Source: Ascidia mentula
Taxonomy: Eukaryota > Chordata > Ascidiacea > Phlebobranchia > Ascidiidae
Assembly: GCA_947561715.1 (NCBI GenBank)
Contig: OX387202.1
Location: 16,877,001-16,941,000 of the forward strand
Reading direction: 5' to 3'
Length of the DNA: 64,000 nucleotides
The translations under genes were made by a program, and so were the position numbers. Below the pieces are notes generated by a model that saw nothing but the letters and a program-made list of their open reading frames with translations, did no database searches and was not told where the DNA came from. The first letter of the stretch is position 1, and every line of letters starts with the position of its first letter. This document shows positions 11,641 to 22,802 of this stretch, piece by piece.

Positions 11641-13066
11641 TTTATGACAAACAATATTAATGCTTTTCTACACTCTTAACATGTAACATCCAGGGACATG
11701 TTTTTTCCTAATTCTTTCGAAATTACGGTTGATTTGTTCCAATCACATTCCCATTATATGTGTGCACTACGGTTTTTAGCAGATACGTTTCTTTCTAGCG
11801 TTACAGTGATGGAGCATGAATTATGGATGGTAGCTCGAGGTGTCCAGGTTTAAAGAGTTCGCAGATTTAAAAAATATTTGGGAAACAATTTTTCGATCAT
11901 TATTTTTGATATGAAATAAACGACCGTTTGCAACTGTTCTAGTTACGTCGTGTGATTAGTATAATGTGCCACAATCAATCTGTGACTACCTGTGTGATTA
12001 CTACCACCGTGCGGAATACTGATAGCAATTAACTGTCATATAAATGCGTTCTTGTTATCGAACGTTTTCAGTTGATGGTTTAGCCTACAGTCATTTCGAC
12101 ACGAACAATTTAAAGAAACTCAACATCAAGAGGGAAATAAAAATGTTCATCTCGTGTTAGTTTTCGTTCACTTATATCAATTCACTTATAAATGCTTTGA
12201 CAAATGCCTTAGTCAGGGGTTCACAAATAGATTCATCAGGCTTGTCCACAAGCATATGAACAATGCGCAATGTTACAGGACCTACGATGCGATGCGTGTT
12301 TATGATGCTAAAATGTCATTGCGTAAACCACTAAGTGGCGACAGCAACCCTGGAGCGATGTCTGACTGAAATAGAAAGTCATTATGTTCGTACAACTGAC
12401 AGCAGACATAGAAATCTGTTAAATATCTTGCGGTGCCAGATCCGTCACCCAGCACATAGAACACAACACGCAATTGTATTCAATGTTGAGCAGAATGGGA
12501 GACGCGACGGAAACACAAACACTACAAAAATTCCCATTTGTTTTGAGATTGATGTATTAATAGCGGCTCAAAGTTCACGCTATTGTTGAAAAGAGCCTGT
12601 TTTTCTTATAAATGTATATTTGCCTTCTGCAGAGTTATTAAAATATGATAGGATTCTATTTTATGGCAAATGATTATATGAGCAACAAACAGTTTTTGAA
12701 GAAAAAACGCATGTAGACCATGGTCTAATCCTTTTGCATGTAAATGCTTTAATTGTAGTTGGTGTTGGTGTTAGCTAAAATTATAGTGGAAACAATACAA
12801 CCTTTTTAATTTGCCGCTAGATTTCGCAGGTATTAGCGCATTGACGATATAATTTTATGCGATATAATGACAATACTGGGGAAATGTAAGCTGTTGGCTT
12901 AGTGCCCAACTTTGTATTTTATGGCCAGTGGTTGGTTTCGTACACGAGTCACAAACAGGTTTTGTGATGACGATTACATGCTACTGTCACGTGATTTGTG
13001 AAATCGTCCCCAATCCATTTGTGACCACCTGTGTGTGATTATTATGGTTTTCCGTTGCATAAACTT
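11641..13066. other. Module A flank between array and 28S fragment
   Basis: This non-repeated flank matches 29971-31254 in module B and parts of 56940-58256 plus 63372-63734 in module C, with deletions relative to both. It lacks the Penelope fragment and the 119-residue frame of module B. A decayed version of the 129-residue frame described at 30199 lies at 12335-12590, missing about 50 bp. I see no other gene. Confidence 0.6.
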
Positions 13067-13242
13067 GCAAGTTCCAAATGATTAGGCCACGCTTTCGCGG
13101 TCTGTATTCATACTGAAAATACTCTACGCAAGGTTCCCGTCCTCGCTGAGCTCACCTTATGACACCTGCGCTACTCTTTGACAGATGTACCGCCCCAGTC
13201 AACCTACCACCTGACCAGGTCTGCAGCGCGGGCGCCACACTT
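13067..13242 (-). pseudogene. 28S rRNA gene fragment, module A copy
   Basis: The plus strand reads as antisense of the large-subunit rRNA around the peptidyl-transferase region (domain V). Hallmarks are AGGCCACGCTTTCGCGGTCT, TGTATTCATACTGAAAAT, CTCGCTGAGCTCACCT and ACAGATGTACCGCCCCAGTC, which match the eukaryotic 28S consensus I know. The fragment is about 0.2 kb and has lost the AGTGAGCTTTTGCCC segment kept in modules B and C. It cannot be a working rRNA gene. Confidence 0.85.
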
Positions 13243-13532
13243 AACGCTAAACCGTGACCTGAAGATTTCTTCCGCTTATCTGAATAATGACACAAAAAGC
13301 AAAGGTTCCATGTTTTAATGTTCCATGTATACTATTTTATATGTGATGATTTGTGAAGCAAAGTATTTACAAAATATTCACAGCATCAAGAAAACACACT
13401 TGTAAATTCGATGCGATCGTGGTGGTAACGTGTATGTGCGGTTAATAAATTGTTCATTTCTTCAAAGAATAAAGAATAAAAAATGTTTCCAGTAATTTCG
13501 ATGATTTCTCGTTAATAACGCAAATAGTTTCA

Positions 13533-13538
13533 TTTATT
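13533..13538 (-). terminator. Candidate poly(A) signal of lectin copy 2
   Basis: On the minus strand AATAAA lies 25 nt past the TAA stop of lectin copy 2, a plausible cleavage-signal position. The matching place in copy 3 reads AATGAA, so that gene may use a more distal signal near 31741-31759. Confidence 0.45.
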
Positions 13539-13562
13539 TGTTTCGTTTTATCTTCAGTTTTA

Positions 13563-16193
13563 TTACATCACAGGTCTTATTTTCATTTCCGAACGTTTAC
13601 GTGATACTGGATGCCAAACGTTCGAATCGAATGCACTTGTCGCCTCATTGTAATACTTTCCGTTCAGGTTGGAGTGATGACAACCCTTATACCACCAAGC
13701 TCCATGGTAACTAACAGCACAGTTTCTACCATCTGGATCATGATCTCGGTCATGTGTGGAGAATGGCATCTGATTGTGATATTCCAGCCAATCACCTATT
13801 GGTGCAAATTTTTTAACAGTTTAGTTTGCGGTTCAGATGTTGACCAGCCATCACCTGGCATACAGTTCAGAGCAGTGAATGTTTAATATAGATGAGTTTT
13901 TCGCATTTTGTGAGTAACATAGACAAATGAGCCAATAACGCTATAATTGCGAAACACATTATTTTTTTATTCCGATTTTTTAGTATTGCGGATTCAGACT
14001 TCGTAAAAATTTTAGTTCTTGGAGACATTTTTTCGATTTATTTTAAACTTTCGATTTTGGCGGATAGCGAATTTCACAAATGATAAAAAAATGTTTATTA
14101 ACCGCCACACAAGTGACTGGCTCGTATATTTACTTCAAAAGTACGCAGACTTTTATGGAAAAAAGTCTTGCATAAAAAAATGGGCAAAACGAGTGAAATT
14201 CAGCACGTCATCAACTCACCTGCGGCCGTAAACATGCTTTATATTACATTTGTATTGTCGGCCGTGCATTGTGAAAAACTTGGTTTACAGGTTTTGCTTG
14301 GATGTTTGGCTTATGGAATTGGTCAGTCTTTGTTATAAAACAGAATAAAATCAAGCATTTTTCACGAAATTTCATTACACTTTTAAAGGCATAATTAAAT
14401 GCGTAATTGTCAGTTGGGACTCACTGGCGACTGTTGGTAAAATAAAGTCCGAGAGATGCGGCCGGTATTAATCTAAAGGTTGTGCGCCTCTGAGTTAGAG
14501 ACTTTATTAAACTACCTTTGTGTCAAGCTAATTAGTTAAACATGTTTGCTCACTTACCTGCGTCACCAGTGTACCCACCAACAGTCAGACGGTAATTCTC
14601 CCTTGATGAACCGATGCTGAAGTTGCTGTCAAGATGGTACAAATAGGAACTCAAAAACTTGGCACTCAAACGCACGCATGTAGTTACCTGTACTTTGCAT
14701 AATACTTTGTGTTATCGAAATTTTGCAGGTCAACGCGGAGCTCTTGACGTTTCCAACTTGTGAGTTCGTGCATCAGCTCCAAGCCTTAATTAGTCAACAA
14801 ACGTTAAGTTTTATTTGTTTATGCTTTTGTTGTTGGAGTTTGACGATGAATAGCTTTGCTTGCACTAATGCGCAGCCCAATATATGACAATCGTGACGAC
14901 GAGGAAATAATAACACATTTGCACACAATCCTATCTACCTTGGGTATTTCATGAAATTACCACTGGAGGCACTAAAGAACAAAATCTAATTGGGAGTTGG
15001 TAAAATGTAAATAAACAAAAGATACTATTGATTTAAATGCGGGTAATGCCATTGTCGCAATACCTAACCAAAACTCTCCAGTCAAGGAACCAAATCCATT
15101 TTCATATTCTCTCCAGCCCCGATAAAAATTAGTTGAACCGTCAAATCTTTTCTGTACAACCTGAAAATTTAAAAAGAAAAACAAAATTGACATTGTCTTG
15201 CCTGGATTTTCGCTTAATATTTCCATCAAGCAAGTACATACATCCGTTATGTTTCAGTGTTCTATGCATGTTATAATTTAAATTGAAACAGATACTTTTA
15301 TAGAAAACGTTTGTATTTCCTGCAGTAATTAATTTAGGACATTCCGTTTTATTTGTAGTTTCGGTTGCATTGTTTGCATAACATTACCCTGCTTTTTTTT
15401 AATAAAATTTATCATTCTTTGTCAAACCTCTACAATTAACAAAAAAAAAGAAAAAAAAATATGAACTCACTAGCCAACCACCACCATCAGTTTGCATGTC
15501 GCAATATCCTTGGTAAGGCCGAGGAGAAGATAAATTGTAAACTCCGCTTTGCGTCATTCCGTTTTGCAACGCATCCTTGCAACTGGCGTAAACAACACGA
15601 TTCGTATCTCCTACAAAATGAAACGTAAGCATTTTTTCGAATATGAATTATGTCTCTTTAACACCGATACATCTTTACTGATATCGACAACATTGCAACA
15701 ATAAAAAAGACCTTTCACCAAACCTGACGTTACTGTAAGATTTTTCTCCAATTCATCCTGTTTTGATGCTAACTTCGCGACGGAAACGTTTACGCCTGTT
15801 AAAAAAATATAATAAATTAAAAATAACCTTAAATCATTTGTGCTTGAGGTTTAAAGTAAGTGCCACTAACGCAGTTCCCAAATAAAAGTAAATGTTTTCA
15901 CTTTAGCAAAACTAAATACGTTTAAGTTCAGTTTCCATTGCTTCCATCTTTGCTTCCAATCTCCTGAATTCATCTTCCCAGGTGTTATTGGCACCGGGTT
16001 CTCCTTTCGGTCCCTGGACACCACGAGGCCCAACAGCTCCCGGTGGACCCCGTTTTCCAGGAGGACCCGCTGGTCCTGGTATCGGATCTTCGTTGCTTCC
16101 TCCACAAGTCAGGATGACCTGATTCGCTCTTTGGCACAAGCTTAGAATTGGACAAGTTAAAAAAAGCAGCAGAATGCAGCTGATATTTGCCAT
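13563..16193 (-). CDS. Ficolin-like collagen/fibrinogen-domain secreted lectin, copy 2 (complete)
   Basis: Seven coding exons on the minus strand: 16193-15920, 15795-15724, 15610-15471, 15160-15064, 14784-14688, 14625-14558 and 13795-13563. They sum to 981 nt with no internal stop, giving 326 residues. Order: signal peptide (MANISC...), Cys, ten Gly-X-Y triplets, neck ([10 protein letters not shown] plus a 72-nt heptad-like exon with [12 protein letters not shown]), then a fibrinogen-related domain of about 210 residues. Exon 7 carries the calcium-site run [13 protein letters not shown] and the ligand-pocket motif [21 protein letters not shown], ending EMKIRPVM. All introns are GT/AG; the shortest is 62 bp. 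The 72-nt exon is phase-symmetrical, so skipping it keeps the frame. An alternative start two residues earlier (MQMANI) is possible. The family is known for acetyl-group recognition in innate immunity; the exact ligand is unknown. Confidence 0.88.
15724..15795 (-). other. Extra symmetrical neck exon unique to lectin copy 2
   Basis: Acceptor TTTTTTTAACAG and donor G|GTTTGG bound a 72-nt exon in phase 1-1. It encodes [19 protein letters not shown] and a few more residues, with hydrophobic spacing consistent with a short coiled coil. Copies 1 and 3 have only a 57-bp intron here and a different neck ([14 protein letters not shown]). It may be a cassette exon. Confidence 0.65.
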
Positions 16194-16525
16194 TTGCATT
16201 TTGAAAGTAGGCCTACAGAAGTTAAACAAGAAACAACATAAAATGTTACATGCTGATTTTGTGAAATCGGACGCAGCAGAATGCTTTAAAAAAGGAAACT
16301 ATCATTTTTATTACATTTTATCCGTTTGTTGTTCATTTTGCTTTTCTTTAGGGTTTTAAGAGTTCTGTTTTAGGTCACCTGAATTGCGAAACCAGAGCGT
16401 TTTTTCGGCGATTGTTAATTTGATAACTTGGTCGTTTGCAATTGAAATATCTTTTTAGCCGTGTGACCTAATTTTAAAACTTAATATTTAACATACAAAA
16501 ACGACTGCAGTTCATTCAGATGATT

Positions 16526-16726
16526 TTAGCGTTTCATATCTTTCGTCACAAACTCCTCACACTGTGCAAACATGCAACCACCTTTACACAGAGCTAGTAT
16601 ATCCCTCTGTCTTGATCTGCAACGATATATTAAACACTCTATCTCTTTTTCAGGCGACGGCACTGTCAACATTAGCACGAAAACACTTAAGACTCGAGAG
16701 TTTTCAACTGATGATGGCATAAGCAT
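16526..16726 (-). CDS. Small Cys-rich open frame, unrecognised (module B copy)
   Basis: A 66-residue frame starts at MLMPSS, passes a hydrophobic run (VLSVFVLMLTVPS) and continues with a five-cysteine tail ending CEEFVTKDMKR. The hydrophobic start looks like a signal peptide here. Modules A and C read SSGYVLM in the same place, which weakens that idea. It lies upstream of lectin copy 2 on the same strand. It could encode a small secreted Cys-rich peptide or be a relic exon. I know no family match. Confidence 0.35.
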   Translation of the reverse strand: MLMPSSVENSRVLSVFVLMLTVPSPEKEIECLIYRCRSRQRDILALCKGGCMFAQCEEFVTKDMKR

Positions 16727-16739
16727 TTGCCGAAACGTT

Positions 16740-16752
16740 TATATATATAAAA
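16740..16752 (+). promoter_or_regulatory. TATA-like site facing array B
   Basis: TATATATAAAAAA is followed by an AGTATGGGCCAGTCTCTT block like that in modules A and C. In this module a plus-strand transcript starting here would run through the minisatellite and meet an exact GTAAGT donor at 17268. Promoter function is inferred. Confidence 0.3.
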
Positions 16753-16909
16753 AATTACAAAGTTTTCAACAGTATGGGCCAGTCTCTTTGTTCTCAGAAT
16801 CTTACCTAAATCTGCAACAATATTTCAAGCTTCCAGGCGCTTATATGCTTGAATGTTATTTTAGTTTGTTGAAAAACAAAAAAAGGCGGTTTGCTGGTGA
16901 TATTTGGAT

Positions 16910-17205
16910 CTGGCAACCGTCGGGTACTTGTCGAAATAGTGCTGGGAACCGTCATTTAATTGTGGAAATATTGCAGGGAACCGTCATGTATTTGTGGAAA
17001 TATTGTTGGGAACCGACATGTATTGTGGAAATATTGCTGGGAACCGCCAGGTATTTGTGGAAAGTTTGCTGGGAACCGTCATGTATTTGTGAAAATATTG
17101 TTGAAACCGTCATGTAATTGTGGAAATATTGCTGGGAACCGTCATGTATTTGTGAAAATATTGTTGAAACCGTCATGTAATTGTGGAAATATTGCTGGGA
17201 ACCAT
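16910..17205 (+). repeat. 32-bp minisatellite, about 9 copies
   Basis: Same 32-bp repeat as at 2510 and 35043, opening array B. Two variant copies (GTTGAAACCGTCATGTAATT) alternate with full ones near the right end, suggesting expansion by a two-repeat step. Apparent proteins on both strands are by-products of the repeat. Confidence 0.9.
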
Positions 17206-17760
17206 TGGGTTCATTAGCAAAGCCATAAGAAATTTCTCGCAGGAGCTATACAGAAGGTCAAGCCTTGGTAAGTAATATGTGTGTGCAAGAGAAGCAACAG
17301 ATTCGTCAACACCACTCGTACAGGATGCAATCAGGACTGGTATCGGCACTCAAACCTCGGAAATAATGTCAAAGACATCGGCAAAAGGCGCATGTGATTC
17401 CATCGAACCAATGTTCTTCGTACCAATGCAATGGATAAACATGGAAAACTGCATAATGGTAACTGAATTTAATGCCTCACAAAAAATAAAACAACATTTT
17501 GGTTTGGTACATATGACGATGCATCAACACAAAAAAGCAATTAACTAATTTTTTTGACGCCTCCACCAAGTAAATTCCCTCTTACGTCCAAGTTTCATGC
17601 ATTTTCCTTTACCAAAGAAAGAGCGCACAAAAACAGAAGAGAATATACGGTAATTGTGACATTGCCATATTAATGTGAATCATCAAACAGATCAATTTAT
17701 TTAAACTTGGGCATTGCGTAAGAATGAATGTTCCACAAAAGATTTCCCAAATATTTAGGT

Positions 17761-19034
17761 CAGTGGTTCTTAATTTTGGTTAGATCAAACCCCAGGGGTT
17801 CGATTTCGACGTTTCAGGTTTTCGACGAAGCTCCAATGATTTGCAAAAATCAGCGAACGTTTCAGTCACATTTTTCTCTTAAATAGTTTCGCAAGTTAAG
17901 TTGGCACGAGGAGGTTGGATTGCAACCATTGAATACTTTCACTCGCATGAGTTAAGATGGTAATTGTTGGGCACTTGCGTGAATTTGAAAATCGTTCGTA
18001 GTCATGGCTGACGTAAACATTCATCACACACATACAACATTAGTGGCTTTCGGTGCGGTTTTCGATATCGCGGCAAACGGTCGGGCGTTCATACGAGTCG
18101 GCGCCATGCCGTGAAGGTGTGATTTTCTCCCTTGCAGCGACTGACGGCGGAGTTAAATCTGATTTAACTTTTCCATCAACCTCAGTGATCGGAAAATTGT
18201 TTTCGCATGGTATTTGGTTTGTTACAATGAATTTTAGGTGGTTTGAAATACTTTTATTTATACGTTGGGTGTTTGGTAAAAAAATACCAGAAATTAATTA
18301 ATAGATGATTATTATTGTTCGCAATGACGCAATAATTATTTTTTTTAATTTTGAAAACGTTTGTTCAAATATATCTTGTAGATCAGTACCACAAACCTGG
18401 TCATTTTCTGATCCAAAAGTAATAGCAAACTAAATAATGCATTTGTTTTGAGTAACGCTCTGTACATGAATATTTTATTGATTTTAAAGTTAGACGTTAA
18501 CAACAATTTGTCCTATCAACGATTTTTCGATACAGAGGACAAGGTGTTTTGGTTATTTAAACCGCACTTCGGGTATGAATCCCGCTGTCGCTTCAGACGG
18601 TGCGAAAATAATCCGCGAACAACCGCGTCTGTTGTGCAGAAAAGGGCATTCCAAAACATATTTTTTCGTGCTGTGGAGCAATCAAAACACATTCCCGTGG
18701 CTAGGTCAGATATGCTTTATAGAGCGACCATATCTTACCACGTATGCGAATTCAAAGTCTCGGGCTTTAGACATATCTCCCCGACCCATCTTCAACACCA
18801 TTGCATTCTGGTTTCGGTAAACAAAAAAACATAACATCCTGCATGCGAAAATGTCTTTGCTTGTACGCAGTATCCAAATACTAAAATTGTGTCAGATTGA
18901 TTTCAATTCGTATTCCGTTTCGTTTTAAGTCTATATATTCTAATTATTGCTATTTTTGCATGTTTTCGTGGGTTCGACGAATCCTTGCAGAGAATCCAAG
19001 GGCTTCGATGAGGTTGAAAGGTTAAGAACCACTA
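17761..19034 (+). mobile_element. Non-autonomous hAT-type element, full length, copy B1
   Basis: Ends CAGTGGTTCTTAA and GGTTAAGAACCACTA, flanked by ATTTAGGT and ATTAAGGT exactly as copy A1. Sharing both target copies with A1 means the two are not independent insertions: one insertion was copied with its host unit. Confidence 0.82.
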
Positions 19035-20282
19035 ATTAAGGTTCTGATACTCAGACAAGAAAGTAACGAAGCGGGAAGTTTTCTGGGGGAATTTTGGGAA
19101 AAAGGAACATTGACTTCTTTCTGCGTCTCTCTCGTATTTTAACTGCATGTCTTGCTCTTTTTCGGTGGGAGCTTGGAAGTATTGTAATGTGTAGTCACAG
19201 ACTAAACTCACTGCACAACTATATTATTGACTCAAATGTTGACAAATCAAAGGTAACAAATATTAACAAAATAATGGATTTAAATATTTTAATTATTAGT
19301 TTATTCTTCTATCTCTTTTAATCGAATGTTTACTGGCATCGCAGCCAAGGCTTGGCACCCAAGCTTGATCAGCCACTGTGGCCCCTATAGGCGCAATGGG
19401 TCTTTTGGGCCTGTTGGCTAATAATTGCCTGAATGTCTCTCTGTAGAATTCACAATGGCAAATACATCAATTCGAATAACAGTTTATTGTCAGGGATTCG
19501 GGAATAAAATCCAAGCCCCAGCGAATAGCTTATGGAGTCTCAGTATTGATGGACTTGTCGCAATGATAATAGAGAATGCAATTGAACATGTAACAGACTG
19601 ATCTTAACTCAGCTTGTAATGCCATGCGCTGCGATTTGAAACGTAAGATCACGTGACATTGCTGGAGCAGCAGCGACACATAGTGGAAGAGGAAAAAGGG
19701 AATGTCGCGCAATGACTGTTAAAACTTGTCATTGTCCGCTGCAATATCCACATCGCTATATGACTTCAACCTTGGTTTCGTATATGTTTAAGATTTTCCC
19801 CGAAAAGTTACGCTCAATATTTTGTGAAGTAGATATGTTTACATTTTGCACAGCAACAGACAACAGACAACACACATGGAAATATTTTTGGAAACCGTCA
19901 CGCATTTGTGGAAATATTGCTGGGAACCTTTGGGTTCATTAGCATAGCCACAAGAAGTTTCTCTCAGGAGCTATAGAGAAGGTCAAACCTTGGTAAGTAA
20001 TATGTTTGTGCAAGCGAAGCAACAGATACGTCAAAACCACTCGTACAGGATGCAATCAGGACTGGTATCGGCAATCAAACGTCGGAAATAATGTCAAAGT
20101 CAACAGCAAAAGGCGCAATGTGATTCCATCGAACCAACGTTCTTTCGTATCAATGCAATGGATAAACACGGGAAACTGCATAATGGTCACTGAATTTAAT
20201 GCCTCACAAAAAATAAAACAACATTTTGGTTTGGTACATATGACGACCATCAGCACAAACAACACTTCCGGTGTCTCCACGG

Positions 20283-20292
20283 GGGAAATTCC
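20283..20292 (+). promoter_or_regulatory. Consensus kappa-B-like site in array B
   Basis: GGGAAATTCC at the same place in the unit as the sites at 9407 and 49899. Confidence 0.3.
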
Positions 20293-22630
20293 CTCTTACG
20301 TGCAAGTTTCATGTAATTTCCTTTACCAAAGAAAGAGCGCACAAAAACAGAAGAGAATATACTGGAATAATGACATTGCCATATTGATGTGAATCATCAA
20401 ACAGATCAAGTTATTTCAACTTGGGCATTGCATAAGAATGGAAGTTCTACAAAAATTATTTCCGTAAATATTGTTGCTGATTGCTACATAATAAACCGTG
20501 CACATGAAAGCATTGGTTTGAGTTCGACTTCCGATCGTAGACAAAACTTGCCTGGAGTTTTTATATTGAAAGGGGAAGCTGGACGTTTTCTGCAAGAACA
20601 CTGGGAAAAAAGAACGTTGACTTCTTTCTACGTCTCTCTCTTTTATTTTGGCTGCATGTCTTGCTCTTTTTCGGTGCGAGCTTGGAAGTATGTGTAATGT
20701 GTAGTCACAGACTAAACTCACTGCACAACTATATGATGGACTCAAATGTTCGCAAAATGAATGGAAAAAAATATAAACAAAATAAAGAATTTTAATGATT
20801 TAAATTGTAGATTTTATTTATTTCTTCAAATCAAATGTTTACTGGTATCGCAGCCAAGGCTTCGCACCCAAGCTTGATCAGCCACTGTGACCCCTATAGG
20901 CACAATGACCCTTTTGGAGACGAAAGGCCTGTTCGCTAACAATTGCCCGAATGTCTCTCTGTAGAATTAACAATGGCAAACACTTTAATTCGAATAACAG
21001 TTTATTATCAGACATTTGGGAATAAATTCCAATCCCCGGCGAATAGCTTATAGAGTCCCAGTGATGATTTGCTTGTTACAGTGACAATAGAGAATGCAAT
21101 TGAACACGTCACCGACTGATTTTTACTCAACTTGTGAAGCCATGCACTGCGATTTGAAACGTAAGATCACGTGACATTGCCAGAGCAGCAGCGACACATA
21201 GTGGAAGAGGAAAAAGAGAATGTCACGCAATGACTGTTAAAACTTGTCATTGTCCGCTGCAATATCCACATCGCTATATGACTTAAACCTTGGTTTCGTA
21301 TATGTTTAAGATTTTCCCCGAAAAGTTACGCTCAATATTTTGTCAAGTAAATATGTTCACAATTTGCACAGTAACGTACAACACACAATTAGAAATATTT
21401 TTGGAAACCGTCAGGCATTTGTGGAAATATTGCTGGGAACCTTTGGGTTCATTAGCAAAGCCATAAGAATTTTTTCGCAGGAGCCATACAGAAGGTCAAG
21501 CCTTGGTTATTAATATGTGTGTGCAAGTGAAGCAACAGATTCGTCAAAACCACTCGTACAGGATGGAATCAGGACTGGTATCGGCACTCAAACCTGGGAA
21601 ACAATGTCAAAGACATCGGCAAATGGCCCAAGGGATTCCATCAACGTTCTTTAGTATCATAGCAATGGATAAACGCGGAAAACTGCATAATGGTAACTGA
21701 ATTTAATGCCTCACAAAAAAAAAACAACATTTTGGTTCGATATATATATGACGAGGCTAATAGCTTATAGAGTCTCAGTGATGATTTGCTTTTCACAATT
21801 ATAATAGAGAATGCAATTTAACATGTAACAGACTGATCTTAACTCAACTTGTAATGCCATGCACTGCGATTTGAAACGTAAGATCACGTGACAGAGCAAC
21901 AGCGACACATAGTGGAAGAGGAAAAAGGGAATGTCACGCAATGACCTGTTAAAACTTGTCGTTGTCCGCTGCAATATCCACATCGCTATATGACCTAAAA
22001 CCTTGGTTTCGTATATGTGCAAGATTTTCCCCGAAAAGTTACGCTCAATACTTTTCAAGTAAATATGTTCACAATTTGCACAGCAACAGACAACACACAT
22101 GGAAATATTTTTGGAAACCGTCACGCATTTGTGGAAATATTGCTGGGAACCTTTGGGTTCATTAGGAAAGCCATGATAAGTTTCTCTCAGGAACTATACA
22201 AAAGGTCAAGACTTGGTAAGTAATATGTTTGTGCAAGCGAAGCAACATATTCGTCAAAACCACTCGTACAGGAAGCAATCAGGACTGGTATCGGCACTCA
22301 AACCTCGGAAATAATGTCAAAGTCAACAGCAAAAGGCGCAATGTGATTCCATCGAACCAACGTTCTTCGTATTAATGCAATGGATAAACGCGGGAAACTG
22401 CATAATGGTCACTGAATTTAATGCTACACAAAAAATAAAACAACATTTTGGTTTGGTACGTATGACGACCATCAGCACAAAAAACACTTCCGGTGTCTCT
22501 ACGGGGGAAATTGCTTCTTGCATGCAAGTTTCAGGTATTTTCCTTTACCTATGAAAGGGCGCACAAAACACAAGGGAATATACTGGAATAGTGACATTGC
22601 CATATTTATGTAAATCATCAAACAGATCAA

Positions 22631-22802
22631 GTTATTTCAACTTGGGCATTGCGTGAGAATGAAGCAATTTCCCACAAAAGATTTCCCAAATATTTAAGTT
22701 CTGATACTGCGAAACGAAACAGAGTTTGGAGTTTTGTCTGGATGGCAAATTTCTTTTGTGGGAAATTGCTTCATTCTCACGCAATGCCCAAGTTGAAATA
22801 AC
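22631..22802. repeat. Perfect 51-bp inverted repeat within one unit
   Basis: Positions 22631-22681 and 22752-22802 are exact reverse complements with a 70-base spacer. Sister units have only the left arm; at the right arm's site they read AATTTCTTGTGGTATGAGACG. The arm begins with TTCTTTTGTGGG, so short homology links donor and target. This is the expected mark of replication template switching. Confidence 0.93.
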
